From: CAYYYJ01 sp964631205
GTDB taxonomy: Archaea; Aenigmatarchaeota; Aenigmatarchaeia; QMZP01; JACQNV01
Assembly: GCA_964631205.1 (NCBI GenBank)
Contig: CAZVWU010000002.1
Coordinates: forward strand, 69,682-133,681
Direction of reading: 5' to 3'
DNA length: 64,000 nucleotides
The stretch's first letter is position 1. The number at the start of each line of letters is the position of its first letter. This document shows, piece by piece, positions 53,153-61,670 of the stretch. The notes under the pieces are model-generated. The model ran no database searches, was not told where the DNA came from, and saw only the letters and a list, made by a program, of their open reading frames with translations. The position numbers and the translations under genes are program-made.

Positions 53153-54142
53153 ATGAAATCAACAGCAGTAGCAAACGCAAACATAGCCCTTGTAAAATAT
53201 TGGGGAAAAAGAGACTCTAAACTCATCCTTCCACAGAATGGAAGCCTTTCCATGACTTGTGACGGGCTATCCACAATAACCACAGTAGATTTTTCTCCAG
53301 AATACAATCAAGACACAATTTTAATCAATGATGAAGAATTAAGGAAAGATGAAAAAGACGTTTTAGGCCACTTGGACAGGATAAGAAACCTTGCAGGAAT
53401 AAATGAAAAAGCAAAAGTTGTCTCAGAAACAAATTTCCCAGTAGCCGCCGGCCTCGCCTCCTCTGCTTCTGGCCTTGCAGCAATAACTTTAGCAGCCACC
53501 AAGGCAGCCGGCCTAAATGTTCCAGAAAGAGAATTGACTATTCTCACTAGACAAGGTTCAGGCTCAGCTTCCAGAAGCATCTGTGAAGGTTTTGTAGAGT
53601 GGTATAGAGGCCAGAAAGAAGATGGGTCAGACAGCTTTGCAGAGACAATAGCCCCAAAAAACCATTGGCCAGAATTCAGGATGATTGCCACAATTTTAAC
53701 TGAGAAACAAAAGCCCGTTAGCAGCCGAGCAGGAATGGCGCAATCTGTTGCAAATTGCCCTTATTATACTAGCTGGATAAAAGAAGCGACAAAGGATTTG
53801 GAAACTGTAAGAACTGCCATAAAAGAAAAAAACTTCCAGAAACTTGGGGAAACAGCAGAATTAAACTGCCTGAAAATGCATGCAGTTATGATGACTACTA
53901 CACCACCTATTATTTACTGGATTCCTGAAACCCTTGAAGTAATACATACTGTGCGTGCTTTAAGAGAAGAAGGTATACAAGCCTATTTCACAATAGACGG
54001 CGGTCCGCAGGTAAAAGTAATGTGTCTGGAAAAGGATGCAGAAAAAATAAACAAAATGCTCCAAGAACTCTCTTCAGTCAAAAGGACAGTTGTCTGCAAG
54101 CCAGGGGACGGAGCAAAATTATTGGACAAACACTTATTTTAA
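53153..54142 (+). CDS. mvaD: Diphosphomevalonate decarboxylase
   Basis: Starting at the ATG at 53153 (MKSTAVANANIALVKYWGKRD) the protein has 329 residues. It decarboxylates mevalonate diphosphate to IPP with ATP. Hallmarks are KYWGKRD, GSLSMTCDGLSTITTV, AAGLASSASGLAAI (GHMP ATP loop), SGSASRSICEGFVEW and YFTIDGGPQVKV with the catalytic Asp. These are the features of true MvaD rather than of mevalonate-3-kinase. One base separates it from the Nudix gene. Confidence 0.96.
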   Translation: MKSTAVANANIALVKYWGKRDSKLILPQNGSLSMTCDGLSTITTVDFSPEYNQDTILINDEELRKDEKDVLGHLDRIRNLAGINEKAKVVSETNFPVAAGLASSASGLAAITLAATKAAGLNVPERELTILTRQGSGSASRSICEGFVEWYRGQKEDGSDSFAETIAPKNHWPEFRMIATILTEKQKPVSSRAGMAQSVANCPYYTSWIKEATKDLETVRTAIKEKNFQKLGETAELNCLKMHAVMMTTTPPIIYWIPETLEVIHTVRALREEGIQAYFTIDGGPQVKVMCLEKDAEKINKMLQELSSVKRTVVCKPGDGAKLLDKHLF

Positions 54143-54143
54143 T

Positions 54144-54645
54144 ATGTCAGAACTCTTTGATGTCGTGGACGATCAAGACAATGTAATTGGAAAAGCTACA
54201 AGGGGCGAATGCCATGAAAAAGGGCTTCTGCACAGAACAGTACATATACTTATACTAAATTCAAAAGGAGAGCCTGCTGCTCCAGAAAAGAAGCCAGAAT
54301 ATGGATACAGCCCCCGGTTACTGGACCTCCTCTGCAGCAGGCCATGTAGACCTTGGGGAAATTCCAGAAAAAGCAGCTTACAGGGAGCTCGAAGAAGAGC
54401 TGGGAATAAAAGCAGAATTAAAACAAATAGGAAAAATTATAGCCAAAAACCCGCAGCACGCCCAGCTCGTCAGCATATTCCTCGGCTGCTGCGACAGCGG
54501 ATTTAAACCTGATAATAAAGAGATTGAAGAGATAGAGTTTGTTAAAACAAGTAAAATAAAAAGAGAAATCCGCCTTTACACAAGAAAATTCACACCAGCC
54601 TTTATAGAAATTTTCAGGAAATTCTGCGAGGTGGAAGGATTATGA
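54144..54645 (+). pseudogene. IDI/YfcD-like Nudix hydrolase with a one-base frameshift
   Basis: The first frame (ATG 54144) encodes LFDVVDDQDNVIGKATRGECHEKGLLHRTVHILILNSKGE. A second frame continues LLLQKRSQNMDTAPGYWTSSAAGHVDLGE and runs to the stop at 54645. One extra base near 54273-54276 separates them. The Nudix box (GHVDLGE-x7-RELEEELGI) is complete. The protein resembles the isopentenyl-diphosphate isomerase-like Nudix family, but the Cys of true IDI-1 (NTxCxHP) is absent (TSSAAGHV), so isomerase activity is uncertain. It sits between mvaD and a HAD gene it overlaps by 4 nt. Confidence 0.8.
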
Positions 54646-55385
54646 TTAAACTAGTCGTCTTCGATTTTGACGGTGTAATAATTGATAGTGCACACGAGTG
54701 TTTTGTTGTCTGCCAAGAGATTGTGAAAAGGCTTGGTTGGAAAAGTATAGACAAGTTAGAAAAACAGTTTCTCGAAGCGCGCTCTTTTGTGCTTGCCGCA
54801 GAAGATTGTTACTATATTGTACGGTCTTTTAATGACAATCTGAATATAGATTTTTCTAATTTAACTCAAGAAGAATTTGAAAAATTAAAGCTGAAATTAA
54901 ATGGAGATTTCCAAGGTTTTGTAAAATTATTTTACGAAATAAGATATGACATGCAGAAAAAAGATATCGAAAACTGGCTAAAACTGCACAGACTTTATCC
55001 AGGCGTGAAAGAAGCGTTTTCGGATATTTCAAAAAAATACAAAATTGCCATTGCAACAACAAAAGACAAAAAATCTGCCCTTGATCTGCTTAAGGCAAAT
55101 GGATTGTATATAAAGGAAAACCAGATAACAGGAAGGGAGCTGGCTCATGATAAACTTACCCAGCTAAAAATTCTGTCAAAAAACCTGAACATAAAACCAG
55201 AAGAAATCTTTTTTATAGAGGACATGCTACAAAATTTGAAGCCTTGCTTGGATATTGGTTGCAAAGGCGCGTTAGTTTCCTGGGGCTATTCGAATAAAGC
55301 ACAACAGGAAGAGGCAAAAAAGCTGGGAATATTCGTTTTAAAACCACAAGATTTGATCAAACAAATTCCTGGTATACAAAACTAG
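54642..55385 (+). CDS. HAD-superfamily hydrolase
   Basis: The 247-residue protein has motif I LVVFDFDGVIIDS (nucleophile Asp and acid/base Asp), a helical cap of about 100 residues, motif II AIATTKDK, motif III HDKLTQLKIL with Lys, and motif IV FFIEDMLQNL. It is likely a small-molecule phosphatase. It overlaps the frameshifted Nudix gene (ATGA) and belongs to the mevalonate operon; an isoprenoid-phosphate substrate is possible but speculative. Confidence 0.92.
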   Translation: MIKLVVFDFDGVIIDSAHECFVVCQEIVKRLGWKSIDKLEKQFLEARSFVLAAEDCYYIVRSFNDNLNIDFSNLTQEEFEKLKLKLNGDFQGFVKLFYEIRYDMQKKDIENWLKLHRLYPGVKEAFSDISKKYKIAIATTKDKKSALDLLKANGLYIKENQITGRELAHDKLTQLKILSKNLNIKPEEIFFIEDMLQNLKPCLDIGCKGALVSWGYSNKAQQEEAKKLGIFVLKPQDLIKQIPGIQN

Positions 55386-56353
55386 AAATTTAAGTTCCTT
55401 GCATAGCTACCGAGTGCACCAGCAAGACCTTTTCTAGGAACAACTACTAATTGCGGATCTTCTCTAGCTTTTCGGGCTTCGTGGGGGAATGCGTAACCGC
55501 CTTCAACAAAGAACTGGTATCTAAATCCCGCCCTTGCCAAATCAGCTTGTTGTTTAGGGTCAATCCTATCATTCACTCTCCAAACTTGGCTGTATGGAAC
55601 ATCTTCTTGTTTTGCAAACATCCTTAGCTGGCCTATTTTATCTGTAGTCCTTTCTTTTCCAATAATCTTACCTTTTGTTATCACACACTGTATACCTTCA
55701 CCAACATCTTCTTGCCTCAGTCTTCCTTGACTTCCGTAGAGTGTGCAAAGTTCCCAAGTAGATTTCTCATCCTTCGATGTTGCGAAAACAGGCAAAAGGC
55801 CAGAAACCACAAAATATTTATCTCCTTCCTGTTCAGTTGTCCAGGTATCCCTCATCAGCCTTAATTCGTCCACAGCGTCTGGAAATGGGCTTTGTGTGGC
55901 TAACCATGCCTGATAATTCCTTCCTTGTGCTCTTGTCCTCTCATCATAAAAAGCTTTCTTAAATGCAGCCCTCAATTCTTTTGTTGCCGCTTTGTCAGCT
56001 TCAAATTTTTCTACCAAAGGCGCAACTGTTCCTTCTGTTGTACTAGCTAAAACTGCATCCACTAACCCAGGATTATTAACAATAACCCTATCAACAGTCA
56101 AATAATCCTCTGCAACTTCAACAACTGGCCTCAACCTATGAAAAGCCTGCATCTCTCTGGTTTCTGCAACTGTTCCAACTTCTTCTGCTTCCACCAGTCT
56201 TCCAAATAAATATCTTCCAGGTTCTACAGTATTCCAGGCATTAGAAGCAGTTAAACCGCATTCAGTCACACCGTCATTTACAAATCCTTCAAAACTCAAA
56301 GCGACCACTATTTTCGTAGCCGGTTTGTAGACAGCTTCCTGTTGTTCTGCCAT
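55382..56353 (-). CDS. Possible degenerate HAD-like protein
   Basis: The ATG at 56353 (MAEQQEAVYK) gives 323 residues. The start KIVVALSFEGFVNDGVTECGLTASNAW lines up with HAD motif I of the neighbouring gene (KLVVFDFDGVIIDSAHECFVVCQEIV), but both catalytic Asp are replaced (S and E). FVVSGLLPVFATSKDEK resembles motif II, and YQFFVEGGYAFP a changed motif IV. If this alignment is right it is a catalytically dead HAD relative. It is convergent with the active HAD gene, overlapping its end by 4 nt, and shares a TATA box with the kinase gene at 56412. Confidence 0.5.
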   Translation of the reverse strand: MAEQQEAVYKPATKIVVALSFEGFVNDGVTECGLTASNAWNTVEPGRYLFGRLVEAEEVGTVAETREMQAFHRLRPVVEVAEDYLTVDRVIVNNPGLVDAVLASTTEGTVAPLVEKFEADKAATKELRAAFKKAFYDERTRAQGRNYQAWLATQSPFPDAVDELRLMRDTWTTEQEGDKYFVVSGLLPVFATSKDEKSTWELCTLYGSQGRLRQEDVGEGIQCVITKGKIIGKERTTDKIGQLRMFAKQEDVPYSQVWRVNDRIDPKQQADLARAGFRYQFFVEGGYAFPHEARKAREDPQLVVVPRKGLAGALGSYARNLNF

Positions 56354-56379
56354 AAATATCTTCAAATATTGACAGCAAA

Positions 56380-56390
56380 CTATATAAATC
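56380..56390. promoter_or_regulatory. Shared bidirectional TATA box
   Basis: ctatataaatc lies about 27 nt before the plus-strand ATG at 56412 and 32 nt before the minus-strand ATG at 56353. Confidence 0.55.
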
Positions 56391-56411
56391 TTATATTTCA
56401 TTATTTATTCT

Positions 56412-57453
56412 ATGGTTAGAGTCTCTGCGCCAGGCAATTTGTTTTTACTGGGGGAACATGCAGTGGTAATATGAAAGGTACGCATTTATAGGCGCTCCTG
56501 ACAGGCGAACAACTGTGACAACTAGACCAAGAACAGATGGGAAAATATTTGTTGTTTCTAGAGATTATGGGCAATTCGATGATACTGTAGACGAGGCTGT
56601 TAAAAGGCAATTTCCAGACACTGTAAGCTATGGCGCTTCTGATATAGGAGCCCTCGAAGGCGATGCTGTGATGAACCCTGCTAGAGATGTAATCGGCGAA
56701 TTTGGAAGAAGATACGGGCTTGGTAATGGCCTGGATATTTACATAGAATCTAATATTTCCAGAACAGGTGGAATGAGTAGTTCGACGGGATTGTCCTGTT
56801 CATTATGGGGCGCACTTAGCCAGCAAGTCAGGCACACTGTTACTAAAGATGAATTCTGGGGAATTGCTTATCCTGTAAACGTGAAAGTTCATGGAGGAGC
56901 AGCTTCCGGAGCTGAAATCCATTCAAGTGTTCATGGGGGCTACCACAAAGTCAGGATAGACAGAAGTTCAGGAAAGCCAGTTGCAGTTGCACAAAAATTA
57001 GCAGGCATAGCTCCTTGTACACTAATAGTTGGCAATTCTGGTGTCAGAACACAAACAAGAAAGACAGTCCCTTATGTAGCCGAAGGAAGAAGAAATGACA
57101 CAGCTTCTTATGAAGCTGTATTTACACAAATAGGGCTACTGACAGAAAAGGCAACAGGATTATTTGAATCTGGTGATCTAAGTGGTGTAGGGTCCTGTAT
57201 GGACGAAGACCATGAACTTCTTGCAAGAGAATTGGGGGTCTCCCATCCAAAGCTAAACAGGATGGCAAGAGCAGCTAAAAATGCAGGTGCATTTGGAGCT
57301 AAAATGGCTGGTGGCGGAAAGGGCGGAATAATAATAGCGCTTGCGAATCCAGATACAGAGTGGGACGTGACTCATGCGATACAGATGGTTGGTGCAGAAG
57401 AGGTTTATAAAACAGTTCTCGGCGGAGAAGGATTAAAAATAGAAGAAGGTTAA
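56412..57453 (+). pseudogene. Mevalonate kinase-like gene, copy 1, frameshifted at its 5' end
   Basis: ATG at 56412 starts VRVSAPGNLFLLGEHAVV, the GHMP-kinase N-terminal motif, but the frame stops at a TGA (56472). Dropping one base near 56468-56470 continues as YERYAFIGAPDRRTTVTTRPRTDG and then the open frame to 57453. Later motifs are GGMSSSTGLSCSLWGAL, HGGAASGAEIHSS and MDEDHELLARELGVSHPKLN with GAKMAGGGKGG. It is a tandem paralogue of the intact gene at 57520. In the SG-x-D position of mevalonate kinases both copies have Glu. Either a recent pseudogene, or an intact gene with a sequence error or internal GTG start. Confidence 0.8.
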
Positions 57454-57519
57454 TTGTTCTGTAGTACGTGCAAGCGGTAATAAGTTTATAAAGCTTCCTG
57501 CCAATAACTGCTAATTCAT

Positions 57520-58569
57520 ATGTCAAAATTTTCTGCGCCAGGTAATGTGTTCTTTTTAGGCGAGCATTCAATAGTCTATGGAAGGCCGGCTATTGTAGCT
57601 GCTGCTAATTTCAGGACGCACGCCCACGTAAAGAAAAGGGAAGACAATAAAATTGTTCTTAATTCTGAAAACTATGGAAGTTTTGAGCACACCTTAGAAG
57701 ATTTAAAAAATAAAGAGTGGGTTGTTAAACTCGCAACACCAACAGAGCAGGCAAAAAATGATTACAAGCCTGATGGGAAAATAATGGAAGTTCTTGCTCC
57801 AGCTAAAGATTTGATAGGAAGACTGGCACAAATTCATGATTTAAAAAATGGGTTTGAATTGAATTTAAAATCAGAAATTCCAAAGGAATCTGGTGGAATG
57901 AGCTCGTCTACAGCTTTCTTGTCTTCTGTCTTGGGGGCTTTAAATCACGAATTCGAATTGGGTATAGACCACCAGAATTTTTTTGATGTGCTTCTTCCAT
58001 TCCAAATAAAAATCCATGGAGGAGCCGCTTCAGGAGCTGAAATAACTTCAAGCTCCCTAGGCGGCTATAACTGGGTAAAAAGAGATTTAACAAAAACACC
58101 ACCTGTTTTGGAAAGAAAAAATCTGGGGAAGCAAGATTTCAATTTAGTTATTGGAAATACAGGTGTAGCTGGATTAACAGCAGAGACAGTTCCATATGTC
58201 AGAAGCGGCTTTAATGGGGACAATTCTTCTTATAACGCGGTTTTTGACAGGATAGCAGAGCTTGTTTCAGCAGCTGAAAAAGCAATTAAGTCAGGGGATG
58301 CAAAATTATTAGGGCAATTAATGGATGAAGACCATGAACTTTTGGCAAGGGATTTAGGCGTCTCCCACCCAAAATTAAACAAGCTTGTTGATACTGCCAG
58401 AAAAGCTGGAGCGTATGGTGCAAAGCTTTCTGGTGGAGGGAAGGGCGGTGTAATTGTTGCTTTGGTAAATAAAGACTCACAGGAAAAGGTTGCAAAAGCA
58501 ATACAGGCAGCAGGCGGTCATGCTTATCTGACAACTGTTGGCGGGCACGGTTTGCAAAAACACGACTAA
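57520..58569 (+). CDS. mvk: Mevalonate kinase-like GHMP kinase, copy 2
   Basis: The 349-residue protein has all GHMP-kinase blocks: FSAPGNVFFLGEHSIVYGRPAI (motif 1), PKESGGMSSSTAFLSSVLGAL (motif 2, ATP loop in an unusual GGMSSST form in place of GLGSSA), HGGAASGAEITSSSLGGY and GAYGAKLSGGGKGG (motif 3). Mevalonate kinases normally have the catalytic Asp in SGxD; here it is Glu (SGAE). The mevalonate cluster around it supports mevalonate as substrate. It overlaps the end of the convergent gene at 58566 by 4 nt. Confidence 0.85.
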   Translation: MSKFSAPGNVFFLGEHSIVYGRPAIVAAANFRTHAHVKKREDNKIVLNSENYGSFEHTLEDLKNKEWVVKLATPTEQAKNDYKPDGKIMEVLAPAKDLIGRLAQIHDLKNGFELNLKSEIPKESGGMSSSTAFLSSVLGALNHEFELGIDHQNFFDVLLPFQIKIHGGAASGAEITSSSLGGYNWVKRDLTKTPPVLERKNLGKQDFNLVIGNTGVAGLTAETVPYVRSGFNGDNSSYNAVFDRIAELVSAAEKAIKSGDAKLLGQLMDEDHELLARDLGVSHPKLNKLVDTARKAGAYGAKLSGGGKGGVIVALVNKDSQEKVAKAIQAAGGHAYLTTVGGHGLQKHD

Positions 58570-58988
58570 GACATAACCTGGAAATCAATATCACTCACAG
58601 CACCCTTTCTTCTCACACCTAATTGCTCCAGACAGTAAACAACTCTCTGTATAATATCCTTGTCCTTTTCGAGCTCCTGCCTATTCTTTAATACCTCTAT
58701 AGCAATTTCCCTGTAAACACCTTTTAGATTCCTGCCAATTTCGAGTATTATATGAGTACAGCTCTGCCTAATCTTTTTATCCCCGGTATCAAGCTTGTTA
58801 ATAAGAAAATCAAAACCTTCTCTTCCAGCTGCCGTGAAAATCGCGAATACCATATAATTAACTCTCCTAACCCTTTCTGCGAACTGCTCATCTATAGTAC
58901 CCAAGGCGTTCATTATCTCTACATACCTATCCAACGATTCGCACTGTTGAAACTGTCCAACCAGCGAATCGAAATTTTCTTTTCCCAT
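58566..58988 (-). CDS. Hypothetical HEAT-like helical protein, 140 aa
   Basis: An all-helical soluble protein with pairs of amphipathic helices (FDFLINKLDTGDKKIRQSCTHIILEIGRNLKG, IAIEVLKNRQELEKDKDIIQRVVYCLEQLG) typical of HEAT/armadillo-like repeats. Two or three repeats are suggested. Function unknown. It lies between the mevalonate kinase copy 2 and the TrmB gene, on the other strand. Confidence 0.6.
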   Translation of the reverse strand: MGKENFDSLVGQFQQCESLDRYVEIMNALGTIDEQFAERVRRVNYMVFAIFTAAGREGFDFLINKLDTGDKKIRQSCTHIILEIGRNLKGVYREIAIEVLKNRQELEKDKDIIQRVVYCLEQLGVRRKGAVSDIDFQVMS

Positions 58989-59081
58989 AGCATAAAGTGA
59001 CGTGCGCTAACGAATTCTCTGCGCTGGACATGTTAGCACAACATCACTACTTATACATGATAATGCAATTTATTAACTTTT

Positions 59082-59103
59082 GTTGTCCATAAAGGACTAC
59101 AAC
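59082..59103. promoter_or_regulatory. Imperfect dyad at the trmB promoter
   Basis: GTTGTCC-ataaa-GGACTACAAC is an inverted repeat ending directly at the TATA box (tttataaat, 59104-59112), which is about 25 nt before the ATG at 59133. The position suits an operator bound by the encoded TrmB protein; that is inference. Confidence 0.5.
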
Positions 59104-59132
59104 TTTATAAATTCAAAATACAATTGTAAGAT

Positions 59133-59864
59133 ATGGACAAAGAAGAAGTCTTAAAGCTGTTCGGTTTGGATGAATATGAGATCAAGGTTTATCTCGCCCT
59201 TTTGGCATCCGGTTCTGCCAAAGTAAACCAGATAGCAAAAAAGCTTGGCATGCCAAGAACAACGGTTTACAGGATCCTAGATTACTTAATACTAAAGGGG
59301 CTTGTAAGCTATGTAATAAAATCAGGCATAAAACACTTCGAGACAGCAGATCCTAAAAACTTACTTAGTATCTTAAAAGAGAAGCAGAAATATATCGAGG
59401 ACATATTACCGGAACTTGAAGGCATGAGGGCTTCTTTGAAAGAAAAGCCGGAAATAGAAGTTTACGAAGGGAAAGAAGGGATAAAATCCATAATGGACGA
59501 CTTGATAAATGAGGAGAAGACTATATCTGCGTTCTCATCCACCAAAGATATTTTCAACTTACTTCAATATTATACCCCCAACTTTATCAAAAGACGTGTT
59601 AAATTTGGAATACACATCAAACTAATCACAGAGAAAACAGAACAAACAAAAAAAGAACTGAAAGCAAAAGACAGGGTCGAGCTAAGAGAAACAAGATTTA
59701 TACCCAAAATAGGCCAAATACCGAACACAATATATATCTATGGAAACAAAGTGGCAATTTTAAACACCGATATAAAAAATCCTCAAGGCATACTGATCCA
59801 AAATAAAAATTTCGCAGAAACCCAAAAACTCCTATTCGATTTTATTTGGGATAAAATCAGTTAA
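59133..59864 (+). CDS. TrmB-family transcriptional regulator
   Basis: The 243-residue protein has an N-terminal winged helix (LFGLDEYEIKVYLALLASGSAKVNQIAKKLGMPRTTVYRILDYLILKGLV), a coiled-coil-like linker (EKQKYIEDILPELEGMRASLKEK) and a PLD-like effector domain (IEVYEGKEGIKSIMDDLI...). TrmB proteins sense sugars or metabolites. Here it lies between mevalonate kinase and phosphomevalonate kinase and could regulate the isoprenoid cluster. It is followed 43 nt later by the PMK gene. Confidence 0.93.
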   Translation: MDKEEVLKLFGLDEYEIKVYLALLASGSAKVNQIAKKLGMPRTTVYRILDYLILKGLVSYVIKSGIKHFETADPKNLLSILKEKQKYIEDILPELEGMRASLKEKPEIEVYEGKEGIKSIMDDLINEEKTISAFSSTKDIFNLLQYYTPNFIKRRVKFGIHIKLITEKTEQTKKELKAKDRVELRETRFIPKIGQIPNTIYIYGNKVAILNTDIKNPQGILIQNKNFAETQKLLFDFIWDKIS

Positions 59865-59907
59865 AATATGCCTTTTTAAATCTACCTGAGAAATCCCTTT
59901 ATTTACT

Positions 59908-61023
59908 ATGCTAAAAGTCTCTGCGCCCGGGAAACTCTTTTTGACAGGCGAATGGGCTGTTTTGGAGGTTGGAAATCCGGGGATTGTAACAGCAGTAGAT
60001 AAAAGAGTGTTTGTCGAGCTGGAGGAAGCTGATAGAATTACTCTGGATTTACCTGAGTTTAATATGGAAAATTTACAAGCGGATTTTGATGGGAGAATTT
60101 TGTCATGGTCAAGGCAGATTACTGATAAAGAGAAAACAGACCTGATTTTTATAAAAGGCGCAATTGAAACAACCCTCCAATATCTGGGAAGCGGCAAAAA
60201 ATTCAGAATTAAAAGTTATGGCGGAGACACCCAGATGGAGATAAACGGCCAGAAAAAGAAAATAGGATTTGGCTCCTCTGCAGCTGCGGTGGTGGCAACG
60301 GTCGCCGGTTTATTGAATTTTCACGGGTATGACATAAAAAATAGGCAGGTAAAGGACACTATTTATAAACTCTCAACAATTGCGCATTTTTTTGCACAAG
60401 GGAAAGTTGGCTCTGCTTTTGATGTGGCAGCTTCAACCTACGGCGGAATGTTTGTTTACAAAAGGTTTGATCCGAAATGGCTCGCAGAAAAACTTAATTC
60501 AGGATCTTCTGTAAAGCAAGCTGTGGAAGAAAAGTGGCCTGGATTTGAAGTCGAAGAATTAACTGTTCCAGAAGACTTTAATCTTCTTGTGGGCTGGACA
60601 AAAGATTCAGCATCCACGTCTGCCATGGTAAAGCAGATGGATTCGTTCAAAACCGGAAAACCAGAAGAGTATAAAAAATGTTATGATAATATCGCAAACC
60701 TAGTAAGAGAACTTATACCAGAGTGGAAGAATTTTAATAAAGAAGCTTTTGTTGAAATCCTAAAACAAAACCAAAATCATCTAAGAGAACTTGGCCAACT
60801 TTCTGGCGTAAACATAGAAACACCAGAGCTGAAAAAAATGGCTGAGATCGCAAACGCAAATGGAGCTGCTGGAAAGCTTTCTGGAGCAGGTGGAGGGGAT
60901 TGCGGCATAGCTGTATGCTTTGATTCTGAAACAGCCAGCAAAATCAGGGAAGAATGGACAAAAGCTGGGATATACCCAATAGATACCGCATTGGACAAAG
61001 ATGGTGTAAGAATAGAAAACTGA
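59908..61023 (+). CDS. mvaK2: Phosphomevalonate kinase (bacterial/eukaryotic type)
   Basis: The 371-residue GHMP kinase converts mevalonate-5-phosphate to the diphosphate. It starts LKVSAPGKLFLTGEWAVLEVGNPGIVTAVDKRV, typical of PMK (GEWAVLE), and has KKIGFGSSAAAVVATVAGLL (ATP loop), KVGSAFDVAASTYGG with the catalytic Asp, and GAAGKLSGAGGGDCGIAV at the C-terminus. It completes the classical mevalonate pathway with MvaD. A TATA box inside the end of trmB or readthrough from trmB may drive it. Confidence 0.94.
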   Translation: MLKVSAPGKLFLTGEWAVLEVGNPGIVTAVDKRVFVELEEADRITLDLPEFNMENLQADFDGRILSWSRQITDKEKTDLIFIKGAIETTLQYLGSGKKFRIKSYGGDTQMEINGQKKKIGFGSSAAAVVATVAGLLNFHGYDIKNRQVKDTIYKLSTIAHFFAQGKVGSAFDVAASTYGGMFVYKRFDPKWLAEKLNSGSSVKQAVEEKWPGFEVEELTVPEDFNLLVGWTKDSASTSAMVKQMDSFKTGKPEEYKKCYDNIANLVRELIPEWKNFNKEAFVEILKQNQNHLRELGQLSGVNIETPELKKMAEIANANGAAGKLSGAGGGDCGIAVCFDSETASKIREEWTKAGIYPIDTALDKDGVRIEN

Positions 61024-61094
61024 GTCAAAAACTGCTCTGGTCAATAGATGTTTTTGACTGTTGTATTCCTGTGTGGAATACCAGAATTTAATCT

Positions 61095-61433
61095 TCAGTA
61101 TAAAAGAGGCAGCCTCTTGGCTGTCATCCCTTTGTTGTAATGTGGGCCCCCGACATCCCCTAATTCCGATAAAATAGTGAGTTCTGATTTATTCAATTTA
61201 AGGAGATATGTATTATTTTTCATCTGCTTTAGATCCTTTAGTATCCTGGGCGAGTTTATTTTTCTTTTTAAGGAGCTTGCATTCAACATCTCGCTGTAGA
61301 AATGGAGCCTGTCAAAGTAGTATTCTTTGTGGTTGCCCCCCCTATAATTTTTTCCGAAGCTCTCCAAACTGTTAATCACATGAGCAACCTCAAGATAAAA
61401 TTTATGGAGCTTTCTGCAAGCATGAAGAAGCAT
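61095..61433 (-). CDS. Hypothetical protein, 112 aa
   Basis: A small basic helical protein (LLHACRKLHKFYLEVAHVINSLESFG, YYFDRLHFYSEMLNASSLKRK) with no known motif. A TATA-like tttaaata about 25 nt upstream of the ATG at 61433 supports expression. It follows the Sec61-beta gene on the same strand by 31 nt. Confidence 0.5.
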   Translation of the reverse strand: MLLHACRKLHKFYLEVAHVINSLESFGKNYRGGNHKEYYFDRLHFYSEMLNASSLKRKINSPRILKDLKQMKNNTYLLKLNKSELTILSELGDVGGPHYNKGMTAKRLPLLY

Positions 61434-61464
61434 TTTAAAGACTTGGTTGAACTACTATTTAAAA

Positions 61465-61623
61465 TTATACCAGCAAGAACTTGAATGTGATTTCCAAGAT
61501 AATTATTGCAACAGAGCCGATTGCCACATGCTCAGGCTTTAGTTTTATCGAATCTTCAGCCTCTTCATAATATCTCATCAGCCCAGCACTGCTCTGCGGC
61601 ATATACATCTTATCTTTTGGCAT
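61465..61623 (-). CDS. secG: Sec61-beta / SecG-type translocon subunit (short gene)
   Basis: Translating the minus strand from the ATG at 61623 gives 52 residues: MPKDKMYMPQSSAGLMRYYE, then an acidic stretch (EAEDSIKLKPEHV) and one C-terminal membrane segment (AIGSVAIIILEITFKFLLV). The PQSSAGLMRYYEEA block followed by a single tail anchor is characteristic of the archaeal Sec61-beta subunit of SecYE-beta. It begins 48 nt downstream of the RNase P RNA gene. Confidence 0.85.
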   Translation of the reverse strand: MPKDKMYMPQSSAGLMRYYEEAEDSIKLKPEHVAIGSVAIIILEITFKFLLV

Positions 61624-61670
61624 ATCAACTTAACTTATAATAAAGCTATTTAAGCATATAAATAAATTGT

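Noticed and set aside
54144..54645. Calling this Nudix gene a true isopentenyl-diphosphate isomerase
   Set aside because: The Cys needed by type 1 IDI is absent (TSSAAGHV), so only the wider IDI-like Nudix family can be supported.
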